In this document: positions 11,160-23,640 of the stretch, piece by piece
How positions within the stretch are numbered: position 1 is the stretch's first letter
Layout: every line of letters begins with the position of its first letter
Assembly: GCF_963678635.1 (NCBI RefSeq)
Contig: NC_087062.1
Location: 34,447,651-34,511,650, forward strand
Length of the DNA: 64,000 nucleotides
DNA from: Symsagittifera roscoffensis
Lineage: Eukaryota > Xenacoelomorpha > Acoela > Convolutidae
Direction of reading: 5' to 3'
The notes under the pieces: generated by a model
Told to the model about the DNA's origin: nothing
Database searches by the model: none
The model's input: only the letters and a program-made list of their open reading frames with translations
Position numbers and translations under genes: made by a program

Positions 11160-12750
11160 CCCATCCGGGGTTTACAGAGTTTTTAATCTTAGATCTTCTA
11201 TCTGTAATGAAGGATGGATGTTGGTCGTTGTTTATTTGGCGAGCATCAATTCGTGTTTTGTTCTTGGAGAAGAAAGCTCCAGGAAGTTGGAGTCGTCGAT
11301 ATGAAGTTGTTAGTTTTCGTTTGGCAAAGACTATGACTGCCAACGAAGTCAATCTGATTTCAAGATGGTTTGCTATGATCGTCTGTTCTTGATTGGTTGT
11401 GGAAAACTGTATTTCGATCTAGTTTGGGAATGGCGTGAAGATCGTGTTTGGAGGGGATGCCTTGTAACTCGGATCTGTACGTATACTTGAACATCGAGGT
11501 GGTCATTGGTATGATTCAATGAAGTCCTTTTTCTGCGAAGTCAAGTCGTACTTTAAATCCTTTATGAGTCGTGATTGTGAGCGGCATGTCAGTTGTGTTT
11601 AGCCATTCTGTAGGTTGAGTGTGATGGGTTCGTCTAGTCTTTGGATGCTCGTTTTTGTAGTTGTTCGTGATCTATGTACTGCATATTATAATTTATATTT
11701 TATAAAGTTTTGTTAATTCTGTTTTTAGTTATGATTTTGGTTAATTGTTTTCGCAAAAGCGTTTTAGTTTTAGTTCAGTTATTTTTGGGAGTTACTCACA
11801 CTTGAGTACCTCTTGTCAAAAATCGTGATGTGGTCACAAAGCGTGGATGTAGCACGGTGGGTTAGGCTGGCTATAGAGCATGCTCAGGACGTCCTCTCTG
11901 GTGGGTTAGGCCAGGGGTGGGAGTATGATTTTGTGCTGGTTTTTTAAGGGGTCCTGTTTTGTGTTAACTTTTTTGTTATATTATGTTTTGTTTTCCTTTT
12001 GTTTCGTTGGTTGTGTTCTTTCTCAAAAATCAAATTGTTTTTGGTTTGGGTTTGTCTTGCGACTTTTTGGTGTTTTAATGTTTCTTTTCTAGACTTGGTA
12101 ATATTCTTCAAAAGAATAAATTATCCAGTTTTAAGCTGGTTTAATCCGGTTTGGGTTTTCTTTTCTTAGTCATGCTGTTAGTTTATGGTTTTATGGTGTT
12201 TAGTAAGCTGCGTTGGTTAGTTTGGTTATTGTATAATTCTATTCCAACCGGATTAAAGGAAAATTGGAAACTTGTTATTGCTTGTTTGAGTTGTTGTTAG
12301 TGGAAACTTAAAACTTGAATTCATTATTTTAAACAACTCTTTGTGGGTGAGCTGTGCGATTGTGGATAGAATTTCTGTGCGTTTGAGCAGAAATCATAGA
12401 AAAGGTTAGCAGTGCATGTCATTTGTATGAATTTACTGCTGTTAGGACTAAATTTTACTGCTTTTGGGATTGAAACGTATAAATAGATTTTCATCGTATT
12501 TAAATTTACTACATTTGGGGAAATAATTTAGAAATGAATTTACTACTTTGAATTAACTTTTACTGCATCATTTAGTGCTGTTGGTTTAATAGAGTTTAAT
12601 ATGGAAGACATAGTTTATATTTTTATTTGACTTTTCTTGTTTTGAAGGTGATCGTGGTGTGAAGACTAAAGAAAATGCAAATTACTGAATAAAATGGTTA
12701 GTTCTATTTTGAATTATTTAGTTTGAAAATTATTAAATTCATAGTTACCT
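11160..12750 (-). other. Element A 3' untranslated region with paired palindromes
   Basis: About 1.6 kb between the end of ORF-X and the 3' LTR has no sustained open frame. A locally GC-rich patch at 11850-11920 holds the perfect palindromes GAGCATGCTC and GGACGTCC side by side. They are framed by a direct repeat GGTGGGTTAGGC at 11856-11867 and 11900-11911. This could be a structured RNA element of the genomic transcript (export, packaging) or a protein-binding site. A classic polypurine tract directly before the LTR is not obvious; the sense strand there reads ...CCCCGGATGGGC. Confidence 0.5.
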
Positions 12751-14592
12751 TTAGGCGTCGGGGAAAAAGCCGTGAGGGAAAACATCGTGAATAGCGTCTG
12801 ATGTAGTTAGTAATTTCGCTAGTATGCGTATTATATTTTTAGTTTGCAGCAGTGGCCAAAGCAATTGTAGTGCTTTTATTGTTTTTAATTCTTCGGTGCC
12901 GACTGCAAATTCATGAGGTGTGATCTGGATTAGTTTGTAAATTTTATGATTGTATTTATTGTTGTGGATGAATTCTAAAATGGGTACTTATATAGGTTGA
13001 ATATATTCATGCGGAATGATCAGGGGCCGGGATTTTTCGTCGCTGAAGGTCTTCGTGAGGGGACAAAGTAGATACATTTGAGTGACTGGATCATAATTCC
13101 GGAGGATGCCTTGGAAGTTAGTGTTTTTAATGCAATACGTGAAGTTTAGAAAAAACGGTGAGCTGTATATGGAATCAATGAATTGAAGTCTGTGGTGAGG
13201 TTGTCGAGATGGTGTGTATAAATGAAAATGTTTTGGATAAAGCGATAATAAGTATAAGTGTGTGTTTACTTAGTTCTCAACATGATGTCGTGTGAGCAGT
13301 ACAAATCACGCTCTTTTGGTGTCAGGAAGTGAAAGGTTAGTAAAAATGTTTGAAATTTTTCGTGAAATGGTTCATACGCTTGAATGCCCGATAGTGATTC
13401 TGAAATAACGTGATCATGCTTTTTATCAAGTATGTTAAGTAAGAATATGTATGATGTTTTAATAAAAAACTTTTCTGTGGTTTGTGGATTAGCGAATTTA
13501 TCGTCGTCAAGAAATTGATCTTGATTAGATCTGATGATATTATGATCATAATATTCAATTGAGTAGTCGTTTGCGCGGGGTGCAGTGAATATTTTTAGTA
13601 ATTTTTTATATCCTACGTATGTAAATTGTCGGGAGTGAGTGCTGTGGATAATCTGAACATTTCGTGCTTATTTCGTTCAATATCGATAGTGGTGTTATAG
13701 AGTGGTAGCGCAATGGGGTTAGTGAAATTATAATATGCTCTCCAATGAAGTGTGGGTATTAATACATGTTCATCTACAAAGTGACGTGGTTCAGAGTTAG
13801 GGTCGTATTGATTTAGTGTATATTGGGGAAATAAAGGTAGGGTTGTTTGAAGAAAATTCGTAGTATTGGTGTGGTCTGGATGGTTGATATATTCTCGGGC
13901 GGTTCCGGGTTTGGATGGGAATGGGTGATTTGGGAATTGACGTTTAAAAGTTATATAAGCACGGTTAGTACTGGTGGATGTTTCTGTCGATGTGGATGAA
14001 TGAGCTAATGATGGAGTATAATCTGAAATTGGTGTGGTGTTGGTGGATTTGATGATGCTAATGTTGATGATAATTGGTGGATAGTTAGGGTGTGGGGAGA
14101 TAGCAATTGTTGTTGGAGTGTTATAAAACTATCTAGTTCTTCGGAAACTTGAGTATTATCTGGGGAGTTATTGGTGGAGCGTTCATTATTGAATGGGGAG
14201 TAGATTGGGGTTACTTGAGAAGGAGTGTAGGGAGATGTATGTTGGCTATGGGTTTGAATAGGTCGGAAAGGGGGTTTTGAGAAGGTTGTTGAGCTGGTCG
14301 AGGTATGAGTAGAAGGGGATGGTTCGGAATCTGCGAACTCATCGGGAGTTTCGATATCAGAAATATTGAATTGTGAAATTGTTGTATAATTTATGATATC
14401 TGAGTTAGTGTCAGAATTCATGCCTGATGATGTATTAGCTTGTGGTGAATCAGGTGGCGGAAAAGCAAAAAGTGGGATAATAGGTGGAGTGATCCAACTT
14501 ATCTGCACATCGTTGGCTAAAAAAATGATTATTTTGAGACTGAAAAGTGGTGGTAAGGGGCTGTTCAATGGTTTGTTCGTATATATCGTCAA
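12751..14592 (-). pseudogene. ORF-X: unrecognised ~600-codon accessory ORF between env and 3' LTR
   Basis: Open frames follow one another with little overlap: 14592 to ~14030 (Ser/Thr/Pro-rich, one hydrophobic stretch near residues 20-30), ~14040 to 13612, ~13620 to 13268, and 13260 to 12751. The last is 170 codons with a single TAA at 12988-12990. Joining them needs about three single-frame shifts and one stop change. The later part is not low-complexity: it has mixed charged and aromatic residues (for example YNFTNPIALPLYNTT and a PLTKTFSDEK stretch), as expected of a folded protein that has decayed. I do not recognise the family. Other readings are that the first third is the cytoplasmic tail of Env, or that the whole is a captured cellular or viral gene. 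Confidence 0.55.
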
Positions 14593-14694
14593 TTGGAGGG
14601 TGTTGTGTCACTATATCTTGGATGTAGCTTTGTATGATGCTGGGTCTTAAGTTTGGGGGGTTTGTGATTGCTAAGTTTCAAAAATTTCGTGAGA

Positions 14695-17166
14695 CTAAAG
14701 ATAAGGATGATCATGATGTATATTTGGCAAATGGGGTGCCGTAGGTAAGGCATTTGTATTAATATTTGAGTCATCGTATGTGTTGGGACTTGTTGATAGT
14801 TTTGTATTATATTCTTTAATTTGTGCATCTAGGAGGATTTTATTTATTGATGATGAAAATATTCCACAAAATCCTGCAAATAATATGCGTGCTACGCTGG
14901 TTTGTCGGTTTACTTGTGTATGTATTGCGCATGTGTTATAGATTCCTTTTAGTAATGAGAAAATAAATCCAACAAAGATAATTATTGCGTATAAGATAGT
15001 CAATTTTTTTAAGATGTAATATGGCCATCCTAGAAAGGCTAAAGCTTCGTTCTTGAGATTTACAAAATTAAAAATATTGATTGGTGATATATCTTGTGGT
15101 CGATATTTTTCTGTTTTTTTTCATCTTTAATGTCTTGAAAATATCCGCTGTAATCCTGTGCGTAAATATCTGAAAATCTTGCTGTTTCTGCAAGTTTTCG
15201 TAAGTTTTGGCCTATTGATCGTCGTTGTATCGTGTCCATTTTTGTAAGTAGTTCTTGAAATTGTTCTGTAGATATGTGCTGTTGTATATCTGATTTTGAA
15301 TATATACCTATCGATTGTAAATTAATATTTGGATTGTGGGCTATAGCTCGAATGCTTTCAGGTGAAAACTTTTTTAATGGTGGCATTAATGTTGGGTATG
15401 GTGTTAATAGATAGTATTTATCTTCATCGGGATTTAATTTTACATGTTGTGGCTGTTTTCTGATCCACATGGTACTGCTGTGTCCCAAAAATATGTTCGT
15501 CTTGAGAGCGTATCGACAAAATATACTTTATTTTTGTAGAACTTGGGGATTCTTTTGTAACATCTTTTATCTTCAAAAACGTATAAAGATGATAATTTTT
15601 GGTACAAGTGTAATACCATAAAATATTTCCTTCATAATCAATAAAATTTGATCTATTTCCGAATAACAAATATCCTGCATATGGTATTTTGAAAACTGCT
15701 AGTGCTAGTGACTGTAGAATTTGTGTTATTTCAAGTTCACATAATTGATGTAGTGTTTCTAATTCTGAGTGTGACATTTCTTGAAAAATTCTGCTTATTG
15801 TGTAAACTAGTTTCATTTCTAAATGTATATCATAGTGAATTTCGCCAAAATATGTGCGGTTCATAAGCGATAGTTCTTGTAACCGTGTACTATCGGCGTC
15901 TTGTGGTTTCAATTTTCCACCTATTCTCCCTATGTTTTTCTGAAATTTTACTGAAACATAAAGGTTTCCGTCGATAAGTGAATGAGATGTGGCCATAGGG
16001 TCTACAATTAGATGTCCTGTATTCATGTCGAAACCATGTTCGTATTCGACAAGGATTTCTGAGTACTGTTTTTTGTAAATTGGTTCTTTATATTTACATG
16101 CTAGTTCTATTTCTGGGTATAATTGCAATCGTGTTCATTTATTTTCTATATTGTGGAGGTTTCTAAATTTGTTGTTATAATTTCTAATTTGATCAGGATT
16201 GACTTTTTCAAACGGGATTGATTCAATAAAATATTTTCGGTGAAATTTAATCATTCTAGCGTGTATTCTTGCGACTTGGAAAACTGTGCAGGTTTCTTCA
16301 GGAAACCATACAATGGTTGCTTGTGTGCGTGTTGTAGGATCGCAATATCCTTGGTCAAATTTGCAAGGAAGTCGAATGCCTTGGTAAAGAATTGTGTCGT
16401 CTTTTAAATCTCGTGTTAGTTGTACTTTTTCAAGTTGTATTTTCCAGTCAAAAAACCTTATTTCTTGATATCCTTTATTTTTTGTATCTGCTTTGCAATT
16501 TGAGGGATCATTGATACCTATATGTGGTATGCAGTGTTTATCATGTAGATCGTATGTCAATCTTCCGTGTGTACCATGAAAGGGGAAATTTCTGTCTAGT
16601 CTAATGTGACCTTGATGTTTTTCAAGTTCTGCTTAATGTGCTAAGTCTGGGAAAACTTGAAAATTTACAAGGTTTCTATTCGTTCCTTCGTTTTGTGTTA
16701 AGTTTAGTCGCCTAAGTTCATTCATACAGTCTTGAGGGCTAAGATGTAGTAATCTTTCTATATTACTCTGATAGAAAGATTGGTGGTCTAGTCGGTTTTT
16801 ATTTCCGTTTGAGACTTGCGAGCACTGTACTTTCTTTTCGGAAAATTTTGCTGTAAACTTGTATCCTGTTAATGTTTTTGATCGGGCTTTTGAGTATAGT
16901 GTGGCTATTATATTTGTTGTTTCTATGGCTTGTGGTTCGGATTCGCAATGTGTGACTTGATTTATAGCGTATTTCTGTAGTGTTTTTTGTTCGTTTTCTT
17001 CACAATCATAGTGTGTTACTAACAAATCCTGAGGTCCTGTGCGAGGGGATGGATTTGTATTTTGATCGGAAAAAGTTAGAAAAGTAGGTGTTGAAATGTG
17101 AATACTTTTAAAAATTACATGTGTATGATAATCCTGAGTATGGGTTATAAAAGGTAATATATCCAA
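14695..17166 (-). pseudogene. env: Element A Env-like membrane glycoprotein, broken
   Basis: Envelope-type glycoprotein split over frames 16633-17166, 16135-16560, 15424-16128, 15060-15488 and 14695-15003. It is homologous to the Env of element B: both share a VTHYDC motif near the N-terminus, a cysteine after a Pro-rich 'PQDC/PEDC' turn, HGFDMNTG / GGFDMNTG, and the C-terminal block CELE.TQIL...AGYLL.GNRS. A hydrophobic membrane anchor follows at about 14940-15005 (ILYAIIIFVGFIFSLL), then a short basic stretch and a hydrophilic tail. It would act on the element's particles, if any, in entry or cell-to-cell transfer. At least four frame breaks make this copy non-functional. Related glycoproteins occur in invertebrate retroelements and some RNA viruses; the exact family is uncertain. 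Confidence 0.75.
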
Positions 17167-17399
17167 TTGTGTTTTTGGTATATCTATTGTATTTATATAT
17201 AACTTCAGTTGTTATAAATGGGGGAGGTAGTGATTGAGCTGTTATATTTGGTGGGCTCAAGAGAAAAGGATGTTGAACAATATTGTTAAGTCTAAGTGTG
17301 ATTTCAAATTTTAATTGGAGACTATTTTGTTGAAGTATCTGAATGTTGTGTTCTTGAATATCTTTGTGAATATCTTGTCTTTACTGTAATCTATTTAGT

Positions 17400-18337
17400 G
17401 CCCAATTGTGGAGTCGACTATTTTCTTGATGTTGTCCAAATACTGTGGGAGGGGGAGGTGCTACGAAAGTATTCCATTCCAATCGTTGGGGGTGTTTGTT
17501 GATGATTCTTCTTGGTATCTAGCGTCGAGGTTAGTGGGAAAATTTAGAGGGAAGAGTGTTGGTGATATTTGACTTAAAGAGGGTGTTGATGGGAGTGAAA
17601 GTGTTTCTGGCAATGATGATAGCGTTGTATCAGAAGAAATATCTATTGGTTCATTTACTATATTCGGTTCACCTTGAGTATATGAGTGTGTTGTCCAATA
17701 TGGTGGTCGTTCTGTGGTGTCTGGGGGATTAAAAGGGTTTTTTGTCGGATTTGTTTTGATGTTGGGGTTGAACCTAGGTAGTCTGAGGTAATATTTGAGG
17801 TGCTATGTTGTGAAAAAAGTGTGGGAGTTTCTGGTAATGTACTGCTTGAAAGTTCTGAGGTAGTTGGTGTTGGTGATTGGGGTATATTAAAATGAACTCT
17901 GGGGGTTTGAAAGTTTCTATTTCTTCGCGGATGTATAATTTGTCTGTGTATTTCAGATGTATTTTGGTTTTGGCTAATGTGTCTGACTCGATTAAGATCT
18001 TGTTGCAAGGTGGGATATAAGTTATATGTTGGTTCACTTAAGGATGCTTGGCGATTAACTGGTTCTAGTGGTTCACATAATTTTGCGTATCGTTCTTCAA
18101 AAGTGTATGGGTTGTCTTGCAAAGAAATGCGTGTTGATGGTTGGGGATTGTTTGTAGTTGTAGGTGTTATTGGACTTTCTTGGGATGTAGTTGGTGGGGG
18201 CTGGTTTGGTGGTGGTTGATTAGCAATTTTGGAAAGGTATCTGAATTTGAATTTTCATTGGAAAAAAAAAGTATCAAGAAAATAGTTGCTAGGGCAAAGG
18301 TGACTATTGCCTTTTTTGTACATTTGCACATTGTCAT
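17400..18337 (-). pseudogene. Signal-anchor plus Pro/Ser/Thr-rich segment upstream of Env
   Basis: ATG at 18337 opens a basic N-terminus followed by a clear hydrophobic segment (AIVTFALATIFLILFF), a signal peptide or type II anchor. After a frameshift near 18230 the chain continues as a long Pro/Ser/Thr/Asn/Gln-rich stretch (17658-18200) and, in yet another frame, to about 17400 with a PPPPT run. An LPET.. motif appears twice, suggesting internal duplication. Either this is a mucin-like N-terminal extension of Env or a separate secreted or membrane protein. Element B has no comparable stretch, its Env starting with its own hydrophobic leader, so I lean towards an A-specific addition. Confidence 0.45.
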
Positions 18338-19385
18338 GATGAGGGAGATTAAAAATTTGAGGAAATTTATGAAAAAAATATATCTGTTCGACTGAAAATA
18401 GTTCGTATCATTTAGATAGATTATACGTATTCGTACCTGTAGATGTGGTCAAGGATTTGGGAGAATTGGAGATATATTTCAAATAGGGAATAGAAAATTT
18501 AAAAAAAATTGCAAAAATTAAATAAATGATTATTAGAGATTCAAAAGTTTCAATGAAAAAGTATATCAAAATTTAAATAGATTGAAAAATTTTGTGGAGA
18601 GATTTAGAAGTTTTTGTTTTACGTGATCAATTGTTATGGAAAGAAGCATTTAATTGATTCGTTCGTCGAATGTTTTTTAAAGTTTTGAGGCGAAATTCAA
18701 GTGTGGTCGGATTATTTATTGATTTTTTGATAAGTGGGTTGAGTTTTGTCAAAAATTGTTGAGGGTTATTTTTTTGGTGTTCGGGAGGTCTTCATAGTAT
18801 TGTTTTCACTTGTTGGATAAATGGAGGTATCTTTGGAATATTTGTACTTTAGGCCAAATGATCATGGGTCTTCTTTACTTTAGGCTAATTTGCCATTTTT
18901 GGTTGGGGGTTTTTTGAGGTCTGAATTTGAAAAATATTGTTGATTTTTGCATAATCTGATAGGGGAGGGTTATAATATTGAAGTAGTGTTTATTTTAGTT
19001 GTCAAGTTTTAGCAAGTTGCTTATTTTTGACCTGGAGGTTCTAAAGTTATAGTTATAGATATGCCTGGAGATTAATTTCTATCGGCTAAATAAGTTTGTG
19101 TTAGAGATATAAAGGTGACAATTTGAACAATTTCTATTGGCTAAATTTGAACTAAAATTGATCGAGGTTATTTTCAGCATGTTTTTATAGAAATGTAAAA
19201 GTTTAAAGTGATTAAAAAGAATGTTTTCGGTAATCTAAACTAAAGTTGTTTCTGAAATTCAACTTTCTTTAATATTTTAGACTGTGGGATGAATGTCTTA
19301 TAGTTTTTCCGTGGTTGACTTCTAAGAAGTGATAATTTTCTATGTTCGGATTTTGGTTGTTGATCCTGTGGTAAAATTTTTTCTG
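18338..19385. other. Element A spacer between pol and env
   Basis: About 1 kb of AT-rich sequence with no open frame worth reporting on either strand. By position it could carry the env splice acceptor, but no single site stands out. Confidence 0.5.
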
Positions 19386-20976
19386 TTAATTTTTTTTATT
19401 TTTTCTTTCTTTTTGAGGTATTTTTGGTTCTGGTGTGTTTGATCTTTGAGGGTCTACTTTTTGCTGTTGAATTGTTTTTGTATTTTTTGTGGTATTAACG
19501 TTTTGATTTTGTTCTATTTGTGGGTTATTTTGAACGATGTGTAAACCTGTGAAAGAATATAATTGAGTTAATTTGCGGAGTAAGTATTCTTTTGGGTAAT
19601 AAGGTAATAAGTTGTTACGGCGTTGAACGATTTCTTTTTTATTTAAGTCAGTAAGTTTGTATGTTACTCCAGTTGTTTTATTATTTATTTGGTAGGGTCC
19701 TTTTTGAAGTGGCTGTAATTTTTTGGAGATTCCTTTTTGTGGAATAAAATTAATTATTAAAACAAATGTTCCATTTTTTAAGTCTGTGGCTGGCATGAAG
19801 CGTGAATTAATTTGATCGTTAATGTTTTGCCTTAGTTACAATTTCTTTGTTACTTTTTGATAGATATCAATGGGTTTTTTATCTCTATTTAATATCCATT
19901 CGGTATGTGTGCCGGAGGCTAATTTAAGAATTTGTGGGTGATGAAAATGATCTTCATCATGTGTGTGTAAGGGTAGGTTATAACAAATTGAATCTTTGTT
20001 TGGTTGACAATAACCTTGTGCATTTTATGAGCATTTGCTGTAAACATGATTGGTTTTCGTGGTTTTTGATTAATAACCTTTTTGTATGGTGACATTCCTA
20101 AAGTTGTTGTGATTTGTGAATTATATGATAAGAGAAATAATTTTACATCTGCTGACCATTCTGTGTATCGTGTATCATTTCCATTAATGATACATCTGAG
20201 ATATTCTTGTAGTGAACGGTTCGTACCTTCGACTAAACCGTTTGTCCAAGGTGCATGAGATGTACGTGGTTTATGTTTGATGTTGTATAAGTGGCATAGT
20301 GTGATGATTTCATTATTTATAAATTCTGTACCATTGTCTGTAACTAGGATTTCGGGTAATCCGAATTTTGCTATCCAATGTTCGTAAAGTGTTGTGTAAG
20401 CATAATAAGCATTACAATGTGGTACTGGGTTGAGTGCTACATAATGTGTGAATGCATCAACAATGACCATAATGTAGGAGTTTCCTTCAGAGGATGGTGA
20501 AATTGGTCCTTTTGTGTCGAATGAAATGCGATGGTTGAAATATAAACTTTGTCCTTTAAAATCTTGTTTCTGTGCTATTTGTTTTTGATTTGGATACGGT
20601 TTGTTCAATTGACAAATTATACAATCATTGCATAATACTTTTATCCAAATTGGTGCATTTGGGAAATAAAAATTGTGTGTAAAGTTCGAGTATGTTTTCC
20701 TAATATTGTTGTGTCAGCTTTTGTTGGTTTTGTTTTATACTTGTGCCATGAATTGAGTTGTCGAATTACGGGATCAAAGTTTTGATATTTTTGTAATAAA
20801 TGTAGTCTAATTTTTTCTGTTGGTGGTAGAAAAATATTTTCAACTTCTAATTTTGATAAATGAATTGTGTCGAGTGGGTCATGAAGATCAAAAACTTGAT
20901 TTATTGTGTATTTTAAATCATTTATTGGGGGTCCTGATAAAATTATTTTGTCAGTTAAATTTTCTTTTTCTATCAA
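19386..20976 (-). pseudogene. pol: Element A integrase
   Basis: 20641-20976 is the N-terminal part, followed by a CNDCIICQ zinc-type cysteine pair. 19919-20608 is the catalytic core with FDTKGP, TDNGTEF and GLVEGTNRSLQ, that is D,D(35)E with exactly 35 residues between the last Asp and Glu. 19386-19796 is the C-terminal domain with KGPYQI..KTTGVTYKL and a hydrophilic Gln/Asn/Lys tail. The catalytic triad is intact, but at least two frame changes separate the pieces. It would join the cDNA to host DNA, consistent with the 4-bp target duplication of this element. Confidence 0.85.
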
Positions 20977-21184
20977 TGGAAAGGTTTCTTTTTTGTGTGG
21001 TTGTTGTTTGATTGTTTTTTGTTGAGTATTATTTTTTTATCCAATGTGAATATGGAATTGGTTTGAATGTGGATGTTCCTAATAGATCTACTTCATAGTG
21101 GTTATTTTGACAATCTAAATAGAGTGGGAAATGTTGTAAGTTATTTATTTGTGAATGATCTATATCAGTTTTTTCTGCATATTG

Positions 21185-22726
21185 TCATTCTAATCCTGGT
21201 GACGTTTCATTTTTTGCAAGGTAGATTTTAATATTTTGTGGTATTTCAACTTTAGTTTTTCGTGTAAGTAGTTCAAGTGGTGTATTTCTACTTAATATAT
21301 CTGGTAGTGCAAAACTTTTTCCTGCTGTCCAAACTATATGTAAACTTGGGAATTTCAAGAAAATTAATTGAAATCTGTAAACTCTATGGTTTGGGTTTGA
21401 TTTCTGTGTGAAAAGAAATCTTATAGGTTTGTGATCTGTAAATAGAAATGTTGGATGTTTTGATCCAAGTATTAGAAATTCATATTTGGTAAGTGTGTAT
21501 ATTATAGCTGTGCATTCTCTCATGAGAGTAGAGAGTCGTAGTTCAGTTTGTGTAAATAAGCGAGAATTTGCTGATATAAGACTCATTTTAATTGTTCCAC
21601 TGTGTGATTGTAGCAATGCTGCGCCGATGCCAAAATTTGAAGCATCGCACATTGCGTAAAATGGTTGATTTGGATCTGGATTGTATATGATATTTGTTCT
21701 GTTAACAATTTTTTTAATATCTTTGAATCTTGTTTGATGTTCGGTAGTCCATTCGAAGTTATTTTGCTGTCTAAGGATGTTATAAAAAGGTGTTAAGTAT
21801 AATTGCATTTTGTATACATATTTACTTAGGAAATTTAAAATTCCAAGAAATTCTTGGATTTTCTTTTGTTTTGTGGGTGGTTGAAGTTTTTGAATTGCGT
21901 ATATTTGTGATTTAAATAGAGTTATAGTGTTTTTTTCGATATTGTGGCCAAGAAATTTTACGCGAGTTAGGAAAAAATGTGATATGTCTGGGGTTGCTTT
22001 CATGTTTTCATTTTTGAGTATTTGATGATATTGTTCTAAAATTATAAATATTACGTCTTTCGTTTGTGACTGCATGAAAACATCGTCTAAGTATGTGATT
22101 GCATGTTTTTTGAGTATAAGTGGTCCAAAAACTTTACTCATAAAAGCTTAAAAAGCTGCTGGTCCTATGGAAATTCCATAGAATAATCTATTGAATTCGT
22201 ATTGTTGATTTCCAATAACGAATTATGTTAATCGTCGTGATTGTTCATCTAATGGCATTTGATTGTATGCACTATTCATATCTGCGGTTGTGAAATACAT
22301 ATCATTTATTTTTGTTAGAATTACTTGAATAGGTTCAATGGGCCAATTACATTTAGATTCGTCAATTATTGAATTGAGGTATCTAGCATCTGGAACGATT
22401 TTTAGTGATTCTCCTTTAGCTAAAATGATAACTGGGTTGATAAAGGTTTTACCTTTTGGTTGTTCTTCTTTGCTTACTGGTGATATAATTTCATATTGTT
22501 CTAAAATGTCAAGTAATCTGTTTACTTTATCTTGTAAATGTATCGGTACTTTACTTGCTCTTTGTTTTTTGGAAAATGCGTCAGGTTTTAAAGGTAAATG
22601 TAGTGGTGAATTATTTTTTCTAACATCGAATTTTGATGATGCATAAACTGATGGAAATTTAAATATTAGTTCAGCTAATTTGTTGATTTTTTTTTGTGTT
22701 ATTTGAGAATGTTGAAAATTAAACAC
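21185..22726 (-). pseudogene. pol: Element A reverse transcriptase and RNase H
   Basis: 22223-22726 carries the RT fingers/palm start (PLKPDAFSKKQRASKVP, then FTTADMNSAYNQ with the first catalytic Asp). 21185-22141 carries the YLDDVF active site near its start, the thumb and connection (EFLGILNFLSKY), and RNase H (MCDASNFGIGAAL, then FTDHKP and LPDILSR). Both halves are in one frame with two TAA codons between about 22142 and 22232, at positions where the homologous RT of element B has serine. The catalytic residues are otherwise present. Confidence 0.88.
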
Positions 22727-22805
22727 TGTTAGAAACTTTTGTTGTTCTTCCGTATAATGTGATATTTTAAACGTTGGTTCAAAATATGGTGTTTTTGTGA
22801 AGAAG

Positions 22806-23640
22806 TCAGTGTTTTTTTTCGTTGCTTTTTATGTTGTTTATTGATAGTTCTTCGTCAAGAATTGTGGATTGGAATATATCTAATAGTTGTAATATGTTAT
22901 TGACTCGATATGCTACTTCGTTTGTGGGTGATGTTGTGGCATTTGTTTCACAGTATTCTAAGAGTCCTAAGGGTAGTGTTATCTGGTATGGTGAATTGTT
23001 ATATACGTGTAATGAAATAATATCTGATTTTGAATGTTTCATCTATTTTATTGATGAAATTGTGATTCGAAAAAATTTATGGATGGGTTTAAACTCAAGG
23101 TCTGACATAAAGAGATGTTGTTTGTTTTTGTCTTTATCGTATTGGTGGACTTGTTTGATTGAAAAGTTATATACATTTCCTGATAGTGGTTTCAGGTATT
23201 TTCGTTCCTGATTGTACATAAGATAAAATTTGGAGAAAAATGGTGGTTGTTTGTTTAATCTTTGAAAGAATGTTAAGGATGTGTTTTTTGTTCTTGTGTA
23301 TTTATCTTTTATATGAAGTTTGCTATTCAAAATGTTCATTGTGGGAATATACTTGGTTATAAATGGTATGCCAATGATATTGTGTTATATGTCTGTAATG
23401 TGAAATATTTGTTTCAATGGCTTATTTAGTATTTTATTTTTTCCATTGTTCTAGTGGGAACAAGGGCAAGTTGGTTTTTTCCATAGTTTACTAATGTTGA
23501 GCCTTGTGCTGTTGCTAATTTACTGGCTGTCTTTATAGTTGTTAGGATTGGATGTAACGTTTTGATTTCATTCCAAGTAGTATGTTAATAATATTTGATT
23601 CTGCTCCTGAGTCAATTAAAAAATCTATTTCAAGATCGGG
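22806..23640 (-). pseudogene. pol: Element A protease and protease-RT linker
   Basis: The aspartic protease active site DSGA, within a FLIDSGAESNI context, is encoded at 23602-23613. Frames are broken shortly after. 23043-23339 and 22806-23042 are one frame separated by a single TAG and form the ~180-residue linker between protease and RT, matching in position the 45750-46317 segment of element B. The retroviral-type protease would cleave Gag-Pol. The flap region is hard to follow because of frameshifts. Confidence 0.65.

Larger units (their letters stand above)
6482..11458. repeat. Tandem duplication, unit 2
   Basis: Second copy of the ~5 kb unit at 1463-6478. It contains EF-hand exons 2 and 1, the palindrome, the minisatellite, the 348-bp solo LTR (9204-9551) and the 3' end of element A. 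Its right edge has no boundary of its own; it passes straight into the rest of element A. Confidence 0.9.
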
